Assembly (NCBI GenBank): GCA_035606945.1
Contig: DATNDR010000016.1
Location: 49,931-113,930 of the forward strand
Reading direction: 5' to 3'
DNA: 64,000 nt
Source of the DNA: GCA-003244245 sp035606945
Lineage (GTDB): Bacteria > Actinomycetota > Actinomycetes > Mycobacteriales > Pseudonocardiaceae
Part shown: positions 46,675 through 55,704 of the stretch, piece by piece
Position numbering within the stretch: the stretch's first letter is position 1
Layout: each line of letters starts with the position of its first letter
Program-made: the position numbers and the translations under genes
The notes under the pieces: generated by a model
Database searches by the model: none
Seen by the model: the letters and a program-made list of their open reading frames with translations, nothing else
Told to the model about the DNA's origin: nothing

Positions 46675-46917
46675 TCAGTAGCGGGAGTCGCTCTCGGGCA
46701 GATACGGGTCTGCTCCCACTCCGTACTGGTCTCGGGGTGGAGCAGCGATGGCGCGGTTCCGCCAGGTCAGGGCAAGGCTGACGAGTAATCCCAGGAGACC
46801 GACCGCGGTGAGAATCCACCCCACCAGAGTCAGATCGATCCCGCGCACGTTGACGCTCACCGCGAGGGCGAGGATCAGGCCCAGTGCGATCAAGCCGATG
46901 CTCGATCCGATTCTCAT
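46675..46917 (-). CDS. DUF6458-type small membrane protein
   Basis: 80 aa from ATG 46917 (MRIGSSIGLIALGLILALAV), with two spans (second one LVGWILTAVGLLGLLVSLAL) and a short polar C-terminal tail. This is the common actinobacterial DUF6458 layout; function unknown. The frame opens eleven codons earlier, but homologues start at MRIG. Confidence 0.85.
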   Translation of the reverse strand: MRIGSSIGLIALGLILALAVSVNVRGIDLTLVGWILTAVGLLGLLVSLALTWRNRAIAAPPRDQYGVGADPYLPESDSRY

Positions 46918-47153
46918 AGTGCTTATGTACCCGTCGCGGCGACGGCGCACACCTCCTAGCTCCGCTGGCGAGTCCCGGGCCTGGCGGCTTGTCGGCCTGA
47001 TTCAAAACAGGCGAGCGTTTTCGTGGTGACGTATGATCATCACGGCTCTGGCCATAGCCAGGGTCACGGATCGCCTCGACGTGCGCCTCGAGGATCTCGT
47101 CACCCTCTTGACCACGTCGGTGCTCAGCCGGGTGCCGATCACGGGGAGGCAGC

Positions 47154-48068
47154 GTGCGGTTCGACGAGGGCTCTGAGCTGGATACGTCGCAGGTCGACGA
47201 TCGGCGCAGTGGTGGCGGCGTCGGGGGCCGCGTCGCGCTGGGTGGTGGTGGTGTCGGCATCGTCGGTCTGCTGCTCTACCTGCTGCTTTCCCAGCTCGGC
47301 GGCGGCCCGGGTAGCCCGCTGCCCGACGGCCTGCCGGGTCTCGGTGCCGGGCAAAGCGTCAACGACACGCAGATCAACGAGAGCTGCCGGACCGGCCACG
47401 ACGCGAACACCAAGCTCGACTGCGAGGTCGTCGGCGTTGTCAACTCCCTCGACACCTATTGGACCGACGCCTTCGCCCGCTCCGGTTACACCTACCGCAA
47501 GCCCAGGATCACCTTCTTCAATGGCGGCGTGAACACCGGCTGTGGCAGCGCCAGCTCAGAAGCCGGCCCGTTCTACTGCCCAGCCGACCGCGAGGCCTAC
47601 ATCGACTTACGCTTCTTCCAAGAGCTCGAGCAGCGCTTCGGAGCAGAGGGTGGTCCATTCGCCCGTGCGTATGTGGTCGCGCATGAGTACGGCCACCACG
47701 TGCAGAACCTGCGCGGCACCTCACGTCGGGTCCAGCCGGGCGACTCCGGGCCGGCCTCCGGCTCGGTGCGGCTTGAACTGCAGGCCGACTGCTACGCCGG
47801 AGTTTGGGCGAAGAACGCGAGCACCACCCCGGGACCGTCCGGCCGGCCACTGATCACCAACGTGACCGACGCTGACGTCAACGCCGCACTCGACACCGCC
47901 GGCCACATCGGGGACGACTTCATCCAATCCCAGCTCCGCGGCGGCCCCGTCAACGAAAGCCAGTTCACCCACGGAACCTCCGAGCAGCGCCAGAAGTGGT
48001 ACAGCACCGGATACCAATCCGGGGACCCTGCGAGCTGCAATACCTTCGACACCCCCGACCTCGGCTGA
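47154..48068 (+). CDS. Neutral zinc metallopeptidase (YpfJ family), membrane-anchored
   Basis: 304 aa from GTG 47154. A short Arg-rich N terminus is followed by one span (VGIVGLLLYLLLSQLGG), so the catalytic part is outside. The zinc motif is VVAHEYGHHVQNL, with the third ligand in the LELQADCYAGVWA helix, both diagnostic of PF04228. Four cysteines in CRTGHDANTKLDC and GCGSASSEAGPFYC probably form disulfides. The physiological substrate is unknown. A strong convergent hairpin follows the stop. Confidence 0.92.
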   Translation: MRFDEGSELDTSQVDDRRSGGGVGGRVALGGGGVGIVGLLLYLLLSQLGGGPGSPLPDGLPGLGAGQSVNDTQINESCRTGHDANTKLDCEVVGVVNSLDTYWTDAFARSGYTYRKPRITFFNGGVNTGCGSASSEAGPFYCPADREAYIDLRFFQELEQRFGAEGGPFARAYVVAHEYGHHVQNLRGTSRRVQPGDSGPASGSVRLELQADCYAGVWAKNASTTPGPSGRPLITNVTDADVNAALDTAGHIGDDFIQSQLRGGPVNESQFTHGTSEQRQKWYSTGYQSGDPASCNTFDTPDLG

Positions 48069-48107
48069 GGCCGGCTGCATGCACCGGCCACTCGGCCACA
48101 GATTCGC

Positions 48108-48168
48108 CACTGCAAGCAATCAGAAGCCCGGCACCACCGCCGGCGCCGGGCTCTGATTGCTTGCAGTG
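48108..48168. terminator. Strong bidirectional hairpin terminator
   Basis: Arm 1 at 48108-48132 and arm 2 at 48145-48168 pair over 24 bases with a single bulged A (stems start CACTGCAAGCAATCAGA and end TCTGATTGCTTGCAGTG). The loop is 12 bases. It lies between the convergent zinc peptidase and CoxG-like genes and should stop transcription from both sides. Confidence 0.85.
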
Positions 48169-48179
48169 GAAAACCGTGA

Positions 48180-48749
48180 TCACGCATTCACCCGGCCGAA
48201 AAGCCGACCGAAGAACCGTTTCAGCGCGGTCATCGCCGCCTGCATGCCGATGCTGAAACCCTTCACTGGTACCGCATCGCGTTGCACGGCTGCCTCGCCA
48301 CGGGAGGCACGCCCGATATCATCCGCGATGCACTTGGCGAAACTTCTCATCAGCACGCTCGTGACGTCCTGGACCATGCCACGGCCGAACTGGGCAGCAG
48401 CACCGGAAAGCTGGATATCCTGAGCCACCTTCACGCGGGTTCCGCTACCTGAAGGCGCCATCGTCGACGTCACCTTCATGGTGGCCTGGCCCTTGCCCTT
48501 CTCCTCCGACCCGGATGCATCCATCACGATCCGCTTGGCCGCCTCGTCGCGCTGGACGATCTTTGCGGTGCCCAGGAACTGGAGCTTCACCGGACCCATC
48601 TTGGTCGTCACGCGCCCCTTGTACACATCGCCGTTGACATCGATGAGCTCAGCACCGGGCAAGCAGGGCGCGATCCGCGGCACGTCCTGCATGTGCTTCC
48701 ACACCTGCTCGAGGGGGGCAGCAACCTCGAACTCGTTCTCGATCAGCAT
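48180..48749 (-). CDS. SRPBCC/CoxG-family protein
   Basis: 189 aa. ATG 48749 follows AAGGAG. The N-terminal 145 residues are a START/SRPBCC fold of the carbon-monoxide-dehydrogenase subunit G group (NEFEVAAPLEQVWKHMQDV, APCLPGAELIDVNGDVYKG). The C-terminal tail is amphipathic with Arg/Phe clusters (LKRFFGRLFGRVNA) and may dock to the membrane, as CoxG does when delivering cofactor or quinone. No cox structural genes are present here, so it may serve another molybdo-enzyme or act alone. Confidence 0.85.
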   Translation of the reverse strand: MLIENEFEVAAPLEQVWKHMQDVPRIAPCLPGAELIDVNGDVYKGRVTTKMGPVKLQFLGTAKIVQRDEAAKRIVMDASGSEEKGKGQATMKVTSTMAPSGSGTRVKVAQDIQLSGAAAQFGRGMVQDVTSVLMRSFAKCIADDIGRASRGEAAVQRDAVPVKGFSIGMQAAMTALKRFFGRLFGRVNA

Positions 48750-49181
48750 TGATTACTCGCTCCTTAATAATCCTCGCGAGGCTCGAACACGGACAATCAG
48801 CGCCTATGGCACGGCTTCCTCATCGTGATGACCCAGCATGGCCACCAGCACGAGGGAGCGCTCATCGACCCCAACGGCCTTGAAATCAAGTCCGCTGACG
48901 ACGCGTTGCGCCGACGGATGACTCTCACGGAACCGCCATCGGGGTTCCACGAGCGTCGGGATTCCACGGGCACTGTCCGCCATCCGATCGCCTGACCCAA
49001 TCGACGAGAGTGCCAACCATCGATGATCGTTAAACCTCGGGCCTGGTTGGTTGCAGACATGCCGGCCGTGGCGCTGCGCCTGTAGGTGTGACGCGGCTGG
49101 GAATATGACTGTGGCAACGCCACGATGCGGTCGATGATTGGCGTACTCGTCAAGAAGACCTTCGCATCGAGGAGCGGCGTC
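48750..49181. other. Gene-free stretch of 432 bases
   Basis: No supported gene. A 55-codon plus-strand frame (48819-48986, starting MTQHGHQHEGALID) has weak coding character and no known relative, so I do not call it. The right end holds the ribosome site AGGAGCGG of the GNAT gene. Confidence 0.4.
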
Positions 49182-50039
49182 ATGGATCTCAAGCTGCGGC
49201 CCGGTAAGCCCGAAGACGCCGAGACCTGCGGACGGATCTGCTACGAGGCATTCGCTGCGATCGCCAGGCAACAGAATTTTCCTCCGGATGTACCCTCTCC
49301 CGAGGCTGCGGTAGGCCTGCTGTCGATGATGCTGGGCCATCCGGGTTTCTACTCGGTAGTAGCCGAAGCCGACGGGCACGTGGTGGGCAGCAACTTCCTC
49401 GATGAGCGCTCGCGCATTGTCGGCGTCGGCCCTATCACCGTGGATCCCGCCGTCCAAGACGGTGGAATAGGCCGAGCCCTCATGCAGGACGTGATACGGC
49501 GCGCCACTCAGCGCACCGCCCCAGGGATCCGGCTTCTTCAGTCCGCTTACCACAACCGTTCGTTATCCCTGTACGCAAAGCTCGGCTTCCAGGTGCGTGA
49601 CCAGCTCGCCTGCATGCAGGGCGCCCCTCCCAAGGGCATGATCTCCGGCTACGAAACCCGGCGCGCTGAGCCGGCGGACATCGAGGCGTGCAACGCCGTC
49701 TGCCGTCATGTTCATGGCCATGACCGGGCTGGCGAGCTGACCGACGCCCTAGCGCAGAACACTGCGCTGGTGGTCGAGCACGACGGGCGAATCAGCGGAT
49801 ACGCCACCGACCTGGCGTTCTCCGCCCATGCGGTGGGCGAGAGCAACGAAGAACTCAAAGCGCTGATCATGGCTGCCGATGCCTTCGGAGGCCCCGGCAT
49901 CCTCGTCCCTACCACCAATGCCGACCTGTTCCGCTGGTGCTTGGAACGGGGTCTGCGGGTGATGCAGCTGCTGACTCTGATGACGGTGGGCCTGTATTCC
50001 CCACCGCACGGCGCCTACCTACCCAGCATCCTTTACTGA
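49182..50039 (+). CDS. Tandem GNAT acetyltransferase
   Basis: 285 aa from ATG 49182 after AGGAGCGG. The first GNAT domain (residues 1-145) has the acetyl-CoA loop VDPAVQDGGIGRALMQDVIR and YAKLGFQVRDQ. A second, weaker GNAT-like half follows (YETRRAEPADIEACNAVCR to residue 285) without a clear CoA loop, so one domain is probably catalytic and the other structural. Acceptor unknown. Confidence 0.85.
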   Translation: MDLKLRPGKPEDAETCGRICYEAFAAIARQQNFPPDVPSPEAAVGLLSMMLGHPGFYSVVAEADGHVVGSNFLDERSRIVGVGPITVDPAVQDGGIGRALMQDVIRRATQRTAPGIRLLQSAYHNRSLSLYAKLGFQVRDQLACMQGAPPKGMISGYETRRAEPADIEACNAVCRHVHGHDRAGELTDALAQNTALVVEHDGRISGYATDLAFSAHAVGESNEELKALIMAADAFGGPGILVPTTNADLFRWCLERGLRVMQLLTLMTVGLYSPPHGAYLPSILY

Positions 50040-50148
50040 CTTCGACCCACCCAATGGGCCTGCCGCAAGCTGCCTGATGCAGCGCAGCATCGGCCGACGA
50101 CGTATGTTTGCTGACAAACCGTGACGGCCGGGCGAGGGTGGACGCGAG

Positions 50149-51495
50149 ATGGCGCAGGCCACGAAGCGCACGAAGGAATTCGGCGACCGGGGCTTCCTGC
50201 GGCGGTTGACGCTTGCCACGGCGTGGGGCGAGGGCCTGGACGGGTTCGACCTCGGAGTGCTCAGCGTGGTGCTGGTGCCGCTGTCGAGGGAGCTCGGGAT
50301 CTCGCCGGTGTGGGCCGGCTTGATCGGCGCGTCGTCGCTGATCGGCATCTTCTTCGGTGCGCCGATCGGCGGTTTTCTCACCGACCGATTCGGCCGCAAG
50401 CAGCTGTTTCTCATCGACATCTGCCTGTTCGTCGTCCTCGGCGTGCTGCAGGCGTTCGTGGCCGAGGCGTGGCAGCTGTTTGTGGTCCGGCTGCTACTCG
50501 GTATCGCCATCGGAGCCGAATACTCCATCGGCTCGTCGATGCTCTCGGAGTTCGTGCCAGCGCGTCGGCGTGGCCGCCGGGTGTCCTACATGCTCGTCTT
50601 CTGGTACGGCGGCTATCTGGTCTCGGTGGCGGCCGCCTATGGCCTGCTGGAGGGCCTGGGCTGGAGCTGGCGCTGGACGCTGGCCACCAGCGCGATCCCG
50701 GCGCTGGTGGTGCTGGGGCTGCGCATCGGACTGCCCGAGTCGCCGCGCTGGCTGATGCTGCACGGGCGCACCCAAGACGCGCGCGCGATCATCGACCGCT
50801 ACCTCGGCGGCGACGAACACATGGCCGAGGCCGCCTACGACTCGGACGTCAAAAACGAGGCCGGCTGGCGGCAGCTGTTCGCCCCGGGCATGCGCTCGCG
50901 CACCTTCTTCGTCAGTACCTTCTATATCTGCGTGGTGACGCCGTACTTCGCGATCTTCACCTTCGCCCCGAAGGTGTTCGAGTCGCTGCAGCTCAACGAG
51001 ATGGCCGGCACGATCTTCGCTAACAGCATCGCGTTCATCGGGGCGATCGTCGGCATGCTGACCATTGAGCTCATCGGGCGCCGCAAGCAGCTGATCGGCC
51101 CGTTCTGGATCATGGCGGGTGCGCTGCTGGTCATCGGGCTGTGGGCCGGTGCGCCGCCGATGGCGCTGGTCGGTGCCTTCGCGGTGTTCGCCTTCTTCAA
51201 CGCCATGACCGGCAACCTCACCGCCGTGTACCCGATCGAGGTGTTCCCGACTGACGTACGGGCTACCGGGGTGGGCATCGCCAACGCGTTCAGCCGCATC
51301 GGGGCTGCGGCGGGTACGTTCCTGCTCCCGGTCGGGATCCAGGCCATCGGCCTGCCGTGGTGCATGGTGACCGGGGCAGCCATGTGCGTGATCGGCGCCA
51401 CGGTGTCCCAGCTGCTCGCCCCGGAGACCACCGGCAAGTCGCTAAGCCACACCGGCCTGGTCGCCACGCTTTCGCCAAAGATCGCCCCAGCCTGA
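50149..51495 (+). CDS. MFS transporter (sugar/organic-acid porter-like)
   Basis: 448 aa, 12 spans. FLTDRFGRKQLFLIDICLF is the loop 2-3 MFS motif, VRLLLGIAIGAEYSIGSSML the span-4 motif, and LPESPRWLMLHGRTQDAR the post-span-6 motif of the sugar-porter/SV2-like group. VYPIEVFPTDVRATGVGIAN opens the second-half motif. The substrate is not determined. Transcribed alone, 110 bases after the GNAT gene. Confidence 0.9.
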   Translation: MAQATKRTKEFGDRGFLRRLTLATAWGEGLDGFDLGVLSVVLVPLSRELGISPVWAGLIGASSLIGIFFGAPIGGFLTDRFGRKQLFLIDICLFVVLGVLQAFVAEAWQLFVVRLLLGIAIGAEYSIGSSMLSEFVPARRRGRRVSYMLVFWYGGYLVSVAAAYGLLEGLGWSWRWTLATSAIPALVVLGLRIGLPESPRWLMLHGRTQDARAIIDRYLGGDEHMAEAAYDSDVKNEAGWRQLFAPGMRSRTFFVSTFYICVVTPYFAIFTFAPKVFESLQLNEMAGTIFANSIAFIGAIVGMLTIELIGRRKQLIGPFWIMAGALLVIGLWAGAPPMALVGAFAVFAFFNAMTGNLTAVYPIEVFPTDVRATGVGIANAFSRIGAAAGTFLLPVGIQAIGLPWCMVTGAAMCVIGATVSQLLAPETTGKSLSHTGLVATLSPKIAPA

Positions 51496-52210
51496 AGTTT
51501 CGCTTCGCCGGCCGCCGCTAGCAGATGATCATTCTGTACGAATCCTCGCGCCTTCACTGGCGCGTTGGCCCGTGCTGGCGATCGCCGCTGGGGTTGGCTT
51601 CGTGCTGTTGCTGACGAGCGAACGCGTCGGCTACTGCGCTTCCACCGGGCCACTATGACCACCGGCTTTGACAGCGCTTCTCGATTCTTCCAACTCGGCC
51701 CCGCACAAGCAGATGCAGATCGTTCCGGCAATCCGAGATGCACGTAAAGATCATCGAGTTCGTATTGAAACGTTCGCCACTTGGTTAAAGAGGGCCGAAC
51801 AGTCCTTGATCATGGTTTGGGTGCCGGAAGCGGCACATCGTGTCGCCCTAGGCACCGAGACCGTGATCATGCTTGCTTGACCGACCACCAACTCAGCGGC
51901 ATTGCACCGAGACGGCGCGTTGGTCCAGCCACCGATGACACCACAGTGGTGTGCGCAACGCTAAGGTCAACCGGGCCGCTCTTCCCGCCGCCGGCCGTCC
52001 GGTGCCTTGCCCGGCGCACCTATCACCCATGTTCCACACGGGCAAGTGTTTGCGTAACAAACCTGCTGCCGGGCGAGATATAGACGACATGGCGAGTGAC
52101 TCGGGTGGCACAAGAATTGCGAAGTGATGCGCGGACGCGTTCGGCGGCGCATCTTCTACTACGCAAACACTGTTTATGCGCCACAATGGCGGGCGTCGAG
52201 AGAGGCACGC
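51496..52210. other. Gene-free stretch of 715 bases with an inverted repeat
   Basis: No gene is supported. A short hydrophobic translation (WPVLAIAAGVGFVLLLTSER) near 51565-51660 lacks a usable start and may be a relic. An 11-base inverted repeat, GTGTTTGCGTA at 52046-52056 and TACGCAAACAC at 52160-52170, lies 41-165 bases before the TAP-like hydrolase start and could be a regulator site or a weak hairpin. Confidence 0.4.
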
Positions 52211-53812
52211 ATGGTCAGGCTCCGGCATCAGTGCCGAGCTGCCGCAGCGGGCGTGATACTTGCCGCGGCACTGCTGTTGGCCGCCGTCACCGTCCCGGTG
52301 AGTGCGGCCGAGGAAGCCTTACCTCCCGGCGGCCTGCCCGGTATTCAAATACCCTCCTTGGCCTGGCAGGATTGTCCTCATAACGATAACGGCTTGCAGT
52401 GTGCAACCGCACAGGTTCCCCGCGATTACCGGAATCTAGGCAGAGGTTCTCTTTCGTTGTACCTCAAACGCCACCTCGCCACCGACTCCGCGCACCGGAT
52501 CGGTTCGCTATTCGTCAACCCCGGTGGGCCGGGTGGCTCTGCCGCCGACTTCGTCAGCGCCGTGGTGGGCAGATTGCCGGCGGAGGTCGCTAGCCGCTTC
52601 GATATCGTCGGCTTCGATCCCCGGGGTGTCGCCGCGAGCGGGCAAGTCAGGTGTATGACCGTCCAGGAGACCCAGCAGGCCTGGGTGGGTGCGTCCGCGA
52701 GCGTTCAGCCGGGGGCCTTTGAGCGCGGTCAGCGGGCCGCCGAGCAGTTCAACGCCGCCTGCCAGATGCGCAGTGGTGATCTCTTGCCTTATCTCGGAAC
52801 TGAGTATGTCGCCCGCGATATGGATCTATTACGTGCCGCGGTCGGCGATAAGAAGCTTAATTATTTCGGGGTATCATTCGGTACGTTCATCGGCACCGTC
52901 TACGCCAACCTATTTCCCACTCGGATTCGGGTGATGGCCCTTGACGGCGCCTACGATCCCGAGGCATACGCCAACAACCCCTATAAATACGATTACTGGC
53001 AGTACGTCGCGGTTGAGGGAGCGTTGTATCGCTTCCTGGACTGGTGTGCGTACAGCCCGGATTGCCCGTTCGGACACGGCGACCCAGTAGCTGCCTACGA
53101 CGCGCTGGTATCGGATTTAGATGACAACCCAGTGCGCGATGCCCACGGTGACGTCGTCGCGAACGGGGCGACGCTGACCTACCATGTCATGTTCGCCCTC
53201 AACGGTGGTACGCCCGGTTGGCCAGGAATCGCCGAGGACTTGAGCGCTGCTCAACAGCGCGGCGGATCGTACGTCGACTCCATAGCTTCCAAGTCGAATT
53301 TCTTCGCCGCCAACGTTTCGGTGGAATGCGCCGACCGAGTGTATCCAGCCGGCGAACTGCTCCTGCATTACCATCTGGCCCTTACGACCGTTCCGGCGCC
53401 TCGGACAGGCCCGGTGGCCGCGTACGGACCACCTGGCTACGACCACTCCCACGCTAACGCTTGCCAGCAATGGCCGGCCGAACGCGCCAGTCGCTACGCC
53501 GGGCCGTGGAGCGCGCACGGCTCAGCCCCCATTCTCGTGGTCGGCACGACCGGCGATCCGGACACCCCGTACCAGGACGCCGTCACCCTTGCCGCCACGT
53601 TGGAAAACGGCCACCTGCTCACCTTCGTCGGCGAGGGTCACTCCGGTTTTGCTCACAGCCGCTGCGCACGAGCCGCTGAGGTCGCATACCTCATCGACCT
53701 GACCTTGCCGCAGGGCGAAGCCCGTTGCACCGATGACCCACCCGCGCATCACTCGATACCGCAGCCCTCTGCGCGGTCAGCCGTCGGCCGAGCTCTGCCG
53801 GTTGGAAGATAG
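52211..53812 (+). CDS. Secreted alpha/beta hydrolase, tripeptidyl aminopeptidase (TAP)-like
   Basis: 533 aa from ATG 52211. The N terminus is a signal peptide (AAAAGVILAAALLLAAVTVP, cleavage near VSAAEE). S33-type core: FVNPGGPGGSAADFV, DIVGFDPRGVAASG, nucleophile Ser in YFGVSFGTFIGTVYA, Asp in VVGTTGDPDTPYQDA and His in VGEGHSGFAHSRCA. The C-terminal TAP domain is complete. By family it trims short peptides from extracellular substrates. ATG 52211 is placed directly before the signal peptide; the frame runs open to 52124. Confidence 0.92.
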   Translation: MVRLRHQCRAAAAGVILAAALLLAAVTVPVSAAEEALPPGGLPGIQIPSLAWQDCPHNDNGLQCATAQVPRDYRNLGRGSLSLYLKRHLATDSAHRIGSLFVNPGGPGGSAADFVSAVVGRLPAEVASRFDIVGFDPRGVAASGQVRCMTVQETQQAWVGASASVQPGAFERGQRAAEQFNAACQMRSGDLLPYLGTEYVARDMDLLRAAVGDKKLNYFGVSFGTFIGTVYANLFPTRIRVMALDGAYDPEAYANNPYKYDYWQYVAVEGALYRFLDWCAYSPDCPFGHGDPVAAYDALVSDLDDNPVRDAHGDVVANGATLTYHVMFALNGGTPGWPGIAEDLSAAQQRGGSYVDSIASKSNFFAANVSVECADRVYPAGELLLHYHLALTTVPAPRTGPVAAYGPPGYDHSHANACQQWPAERASRYAGPWSAHGSAPILVVGTTGDPDTPYQDAVTLAATLENGHLLTFVGEGHSGFAHSRCARAAEVAYLIDLTLPQGEARCTDDPPAHHSIPQPSARSAVGRALPVGR

Positions 53813-53816
53813 TGGG

Positions 53817-54062
53817 GTGACTCGTCCCCGTGACTCCGAACGCCGACGACGGATGGCGCGCCGCATGGGACTCATCACCGCAGTGTGGCTGATAGCCACC
53901 GCCATCAGTCTCGGCATCGCGGCGAAGACCTCAATCGGACCCGTAGTCCTGAAGCTCTCCAAGAACCACGGGGTGCACGCCGGCGACCTCGTCGGCTTCG
54001 CCGGGTGCTATCTGAGCGCTCTGGCTGTCACCGCCAAGATTCTCCGCAAGGTCCACTCGTAA
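53817..54062 (+). CDS. Small two-span membrane protein, hypothetical
   Basis: 81 aa from GTG 53817. A basic N terminus (RPRDSERRRRMARRM) precedes span 1 (LITAVWLIATAISLGIAA) and a second apolar stretch (GDLVGFAGCYLSALAVTA). I know no family for it. It begins 4 bases after the TAP-like gene and may be co-transcribed with it. Confidence 0.6.
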   Translation: MTRPRDSERRRRMARRMGLITAVWLIATAISLGIAAKTSIGPVVLKLSKNHGVHAGDLVGFAGCYLSALAVTAKILRKVHS

Positions 54063-54111
54063 CGAGTGGTTTCAGAGCCGCAGACCAGGCTCGAGGAGGC
54101 CACCCGCCATG

Positions 54112-55305
54112 TCACCCATGCCCGCTGCATCGGCCGCCGGAGCGACCGTGGCGATCGGCCGATGCGCGGTGCGCGGCGGCTAGATGGTATGCGAGGAGCA
54201 GGGTGACGAGCACGGCGATGATCAGCACGGTCACCGGCAAGGTGATGACGGGGGCGGTCAGCGTCGCTAGCAGCACGAAGATTGCGGTTATGGCGATGAG
54301 TCCGGTGCCGACGGGTCCGCCTCGGCGGGTGCCGGGGGTGAGTATTCCCAGCACGATCAGGAAGATCGCGACGGGGAGGGCGACGGTAAACGCGGCGAAT
54401 ACCGGGGACACTGGGGTTTCGTGTCGTACGGTGCCGATGACGACCTGCAGGCCGGCGCCGAGTGCGGCCACGGCGGCGAACACGGCGTAGTGGGCGTACG
54501 CCCAGGCGAAGGTGACGCGCAGCGACTGCCGGACCCGCCGTGGGGAGGCATGTTTGAAGTACGACCACCACAGCGCGAACACCAGCACCAAGCCCGCGAC
54601 CGCGGCGAGCAACAGCCCACCCGAGATCCCGCCGGCGGCCATAGCCTGCTGGACGGCGGTCATGGTGGCGGCGACGACCTCGCCGAGCACGATGATGGTG
54701 AACAGCCCGTACCGTTCGGTGATGTGGTCCGGGTGCCACGGGGTGGACCGGCCGGCGAACTCGGCCCAGGCCGGCACCGCCAGCTCGGCGGCCACCAGCA
54801 CGACAAACCCGATCACCCCGGCCAGCCCGGGAAGCCACAGCCGTCCGATCCAGCACAGTTGCACCAGCGTGACCCCACCCGCGTAGCGCAGCGTGCCCGC
54901 CCGCCCCGCGGGGTGCTCGGCGGCGGCGCGCAGCCACTGCGTGACCAACGCCACCCGCATGATCACGTACCCGATCACCACGATGGTGAAGTCGAAGCGC
55001 TCGAACGCGAGCGGGATACCGGCGGCGAAGACCAGTACCCCGCCCATCTGTAACAGCGTCAACAGCCGGTATGACACATCGTCGGTGTCGTAGGCCGAGG
55101 CGAACCAGGTGAAGTTCACCCATGCCCACCAGATCCCGAAGAACACCAGCACATAGCCGGCCACCGCGGGTCCCGGGTGTCCCGCTGCGAGCGCGTGGTG
55201 TAGTTGGGTGCTGGCCTGGGCGACCGCGACCACGAATGTCAGGTCGAACAACAGCTCCAGCGGGGTCGAGGCCCGGTGTCGCTCGTCGGGATCGCGGCCG
55301 GTCAT
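54112..55305 (-). CDS. Low-temperature-requirement A (LtrA) family membrane protein
   Basis: About 397 aa from ATG 55305; a TTG at 55344 would add 13 residues. The start of the conserved part, RASTPLELLFDLTFVVAVAQ, and the later ERYGLFTIIVLGEVVAAT are hallmarks of LtrA (PF06772). About ten hydrophobic spans. Family function is not established despite the name. It is the last ordinary gene before the mobile-element zone. Confidence 0.88.
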   Translation of the reverse strand: MTGRDPDERHRASTPLELLFDLTFVVAVAQASTQLHHALAAGHPGPAVAGYVLVFFGIWWAWVNFTWFASAYDTDDVSYRLLTLLQMGGVLVFAAGIPLAFERFDFTIVVIGYVIMRVALVTQWLRAAAEHPAGRAGTLRYAGGVTLVQLCWIGRLWLPGLAGVIGFVVLVAAELAVPAWAEFAGRSTPWHPDHITERYGLFTIIVLGEVVAATMTAVQQAMAAGGISGGLLLAAVAGLVLVFALWWSYFKHASPRRVRQSLRVTFAWAYAHYAVFAAVAALGAGLQVVIGTVRHETPVSPVFAAFTVALPVAIFLIVLGILTPGTRRGGPVGTGLIAITAIFVLLATLTAPVITLPVTVLIIAVLVTLLLAYHLAAAHRASADRHGRSGGRCSGHG

Positions 55306-55448
55306 CCGCCGTCGCCACGACAGCCGGAGCAGGGTCTCGCTCAATCGTGTCTACCCAAGTCGTGCGTCGTCCATCGCATCGGCGCTCGTCCTGCTTGCCG
55401 CCGCGCCGAGCACACGCGAACCAGCGGCACGCGGCGCTTCGCAAGGCT

Positions 55449-55515
55449 ACTTCATGTGGGTGTCGAACCACTCGAGCATCAGCTCGGGGTGCTCGCCGCG
55501 GCCGGTGGAACGCTG
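55449..55515 (-). pseudogene. Possible C-terminal scrap of an S9-type peptidase
   Basis: The minus strand reads GRGEHPELMLEWFDTHMK and then a stop. This resembles the last residues of prolyl-oligopeptidase/acylaminoacyl-peptidase proteins. No upstream part of such a gene is present, and the IS701 copy lies 190 bases away. The remaining 55306-55700 bases show no other supported feature. Weak call from one short motif. Confidence 0.25.
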
Positions 55516-55704
55516 CTGCTCTCACTGCATGCCGCGACCATCGCCGGCCAGATCATCGACGCCGAGGGCGGATTCCGGCGCTTCACACCCCTGACCCGAT
55601 TGCACACCCCGCCGACGGCAGAGCCCACACCACCCTCGGTCTGTGCACGGCGCGCAGCAGATCGTTGTTCTCTCTCTGGAAACTACGAGGAGGCCTAGGC
55701 CTAG

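Noticed and set aside
48804..49553. 249-aa minus-strand frame
   Set aside because: It runs antisense through the first GNAT domain, which has clear motifs on the plus strand.
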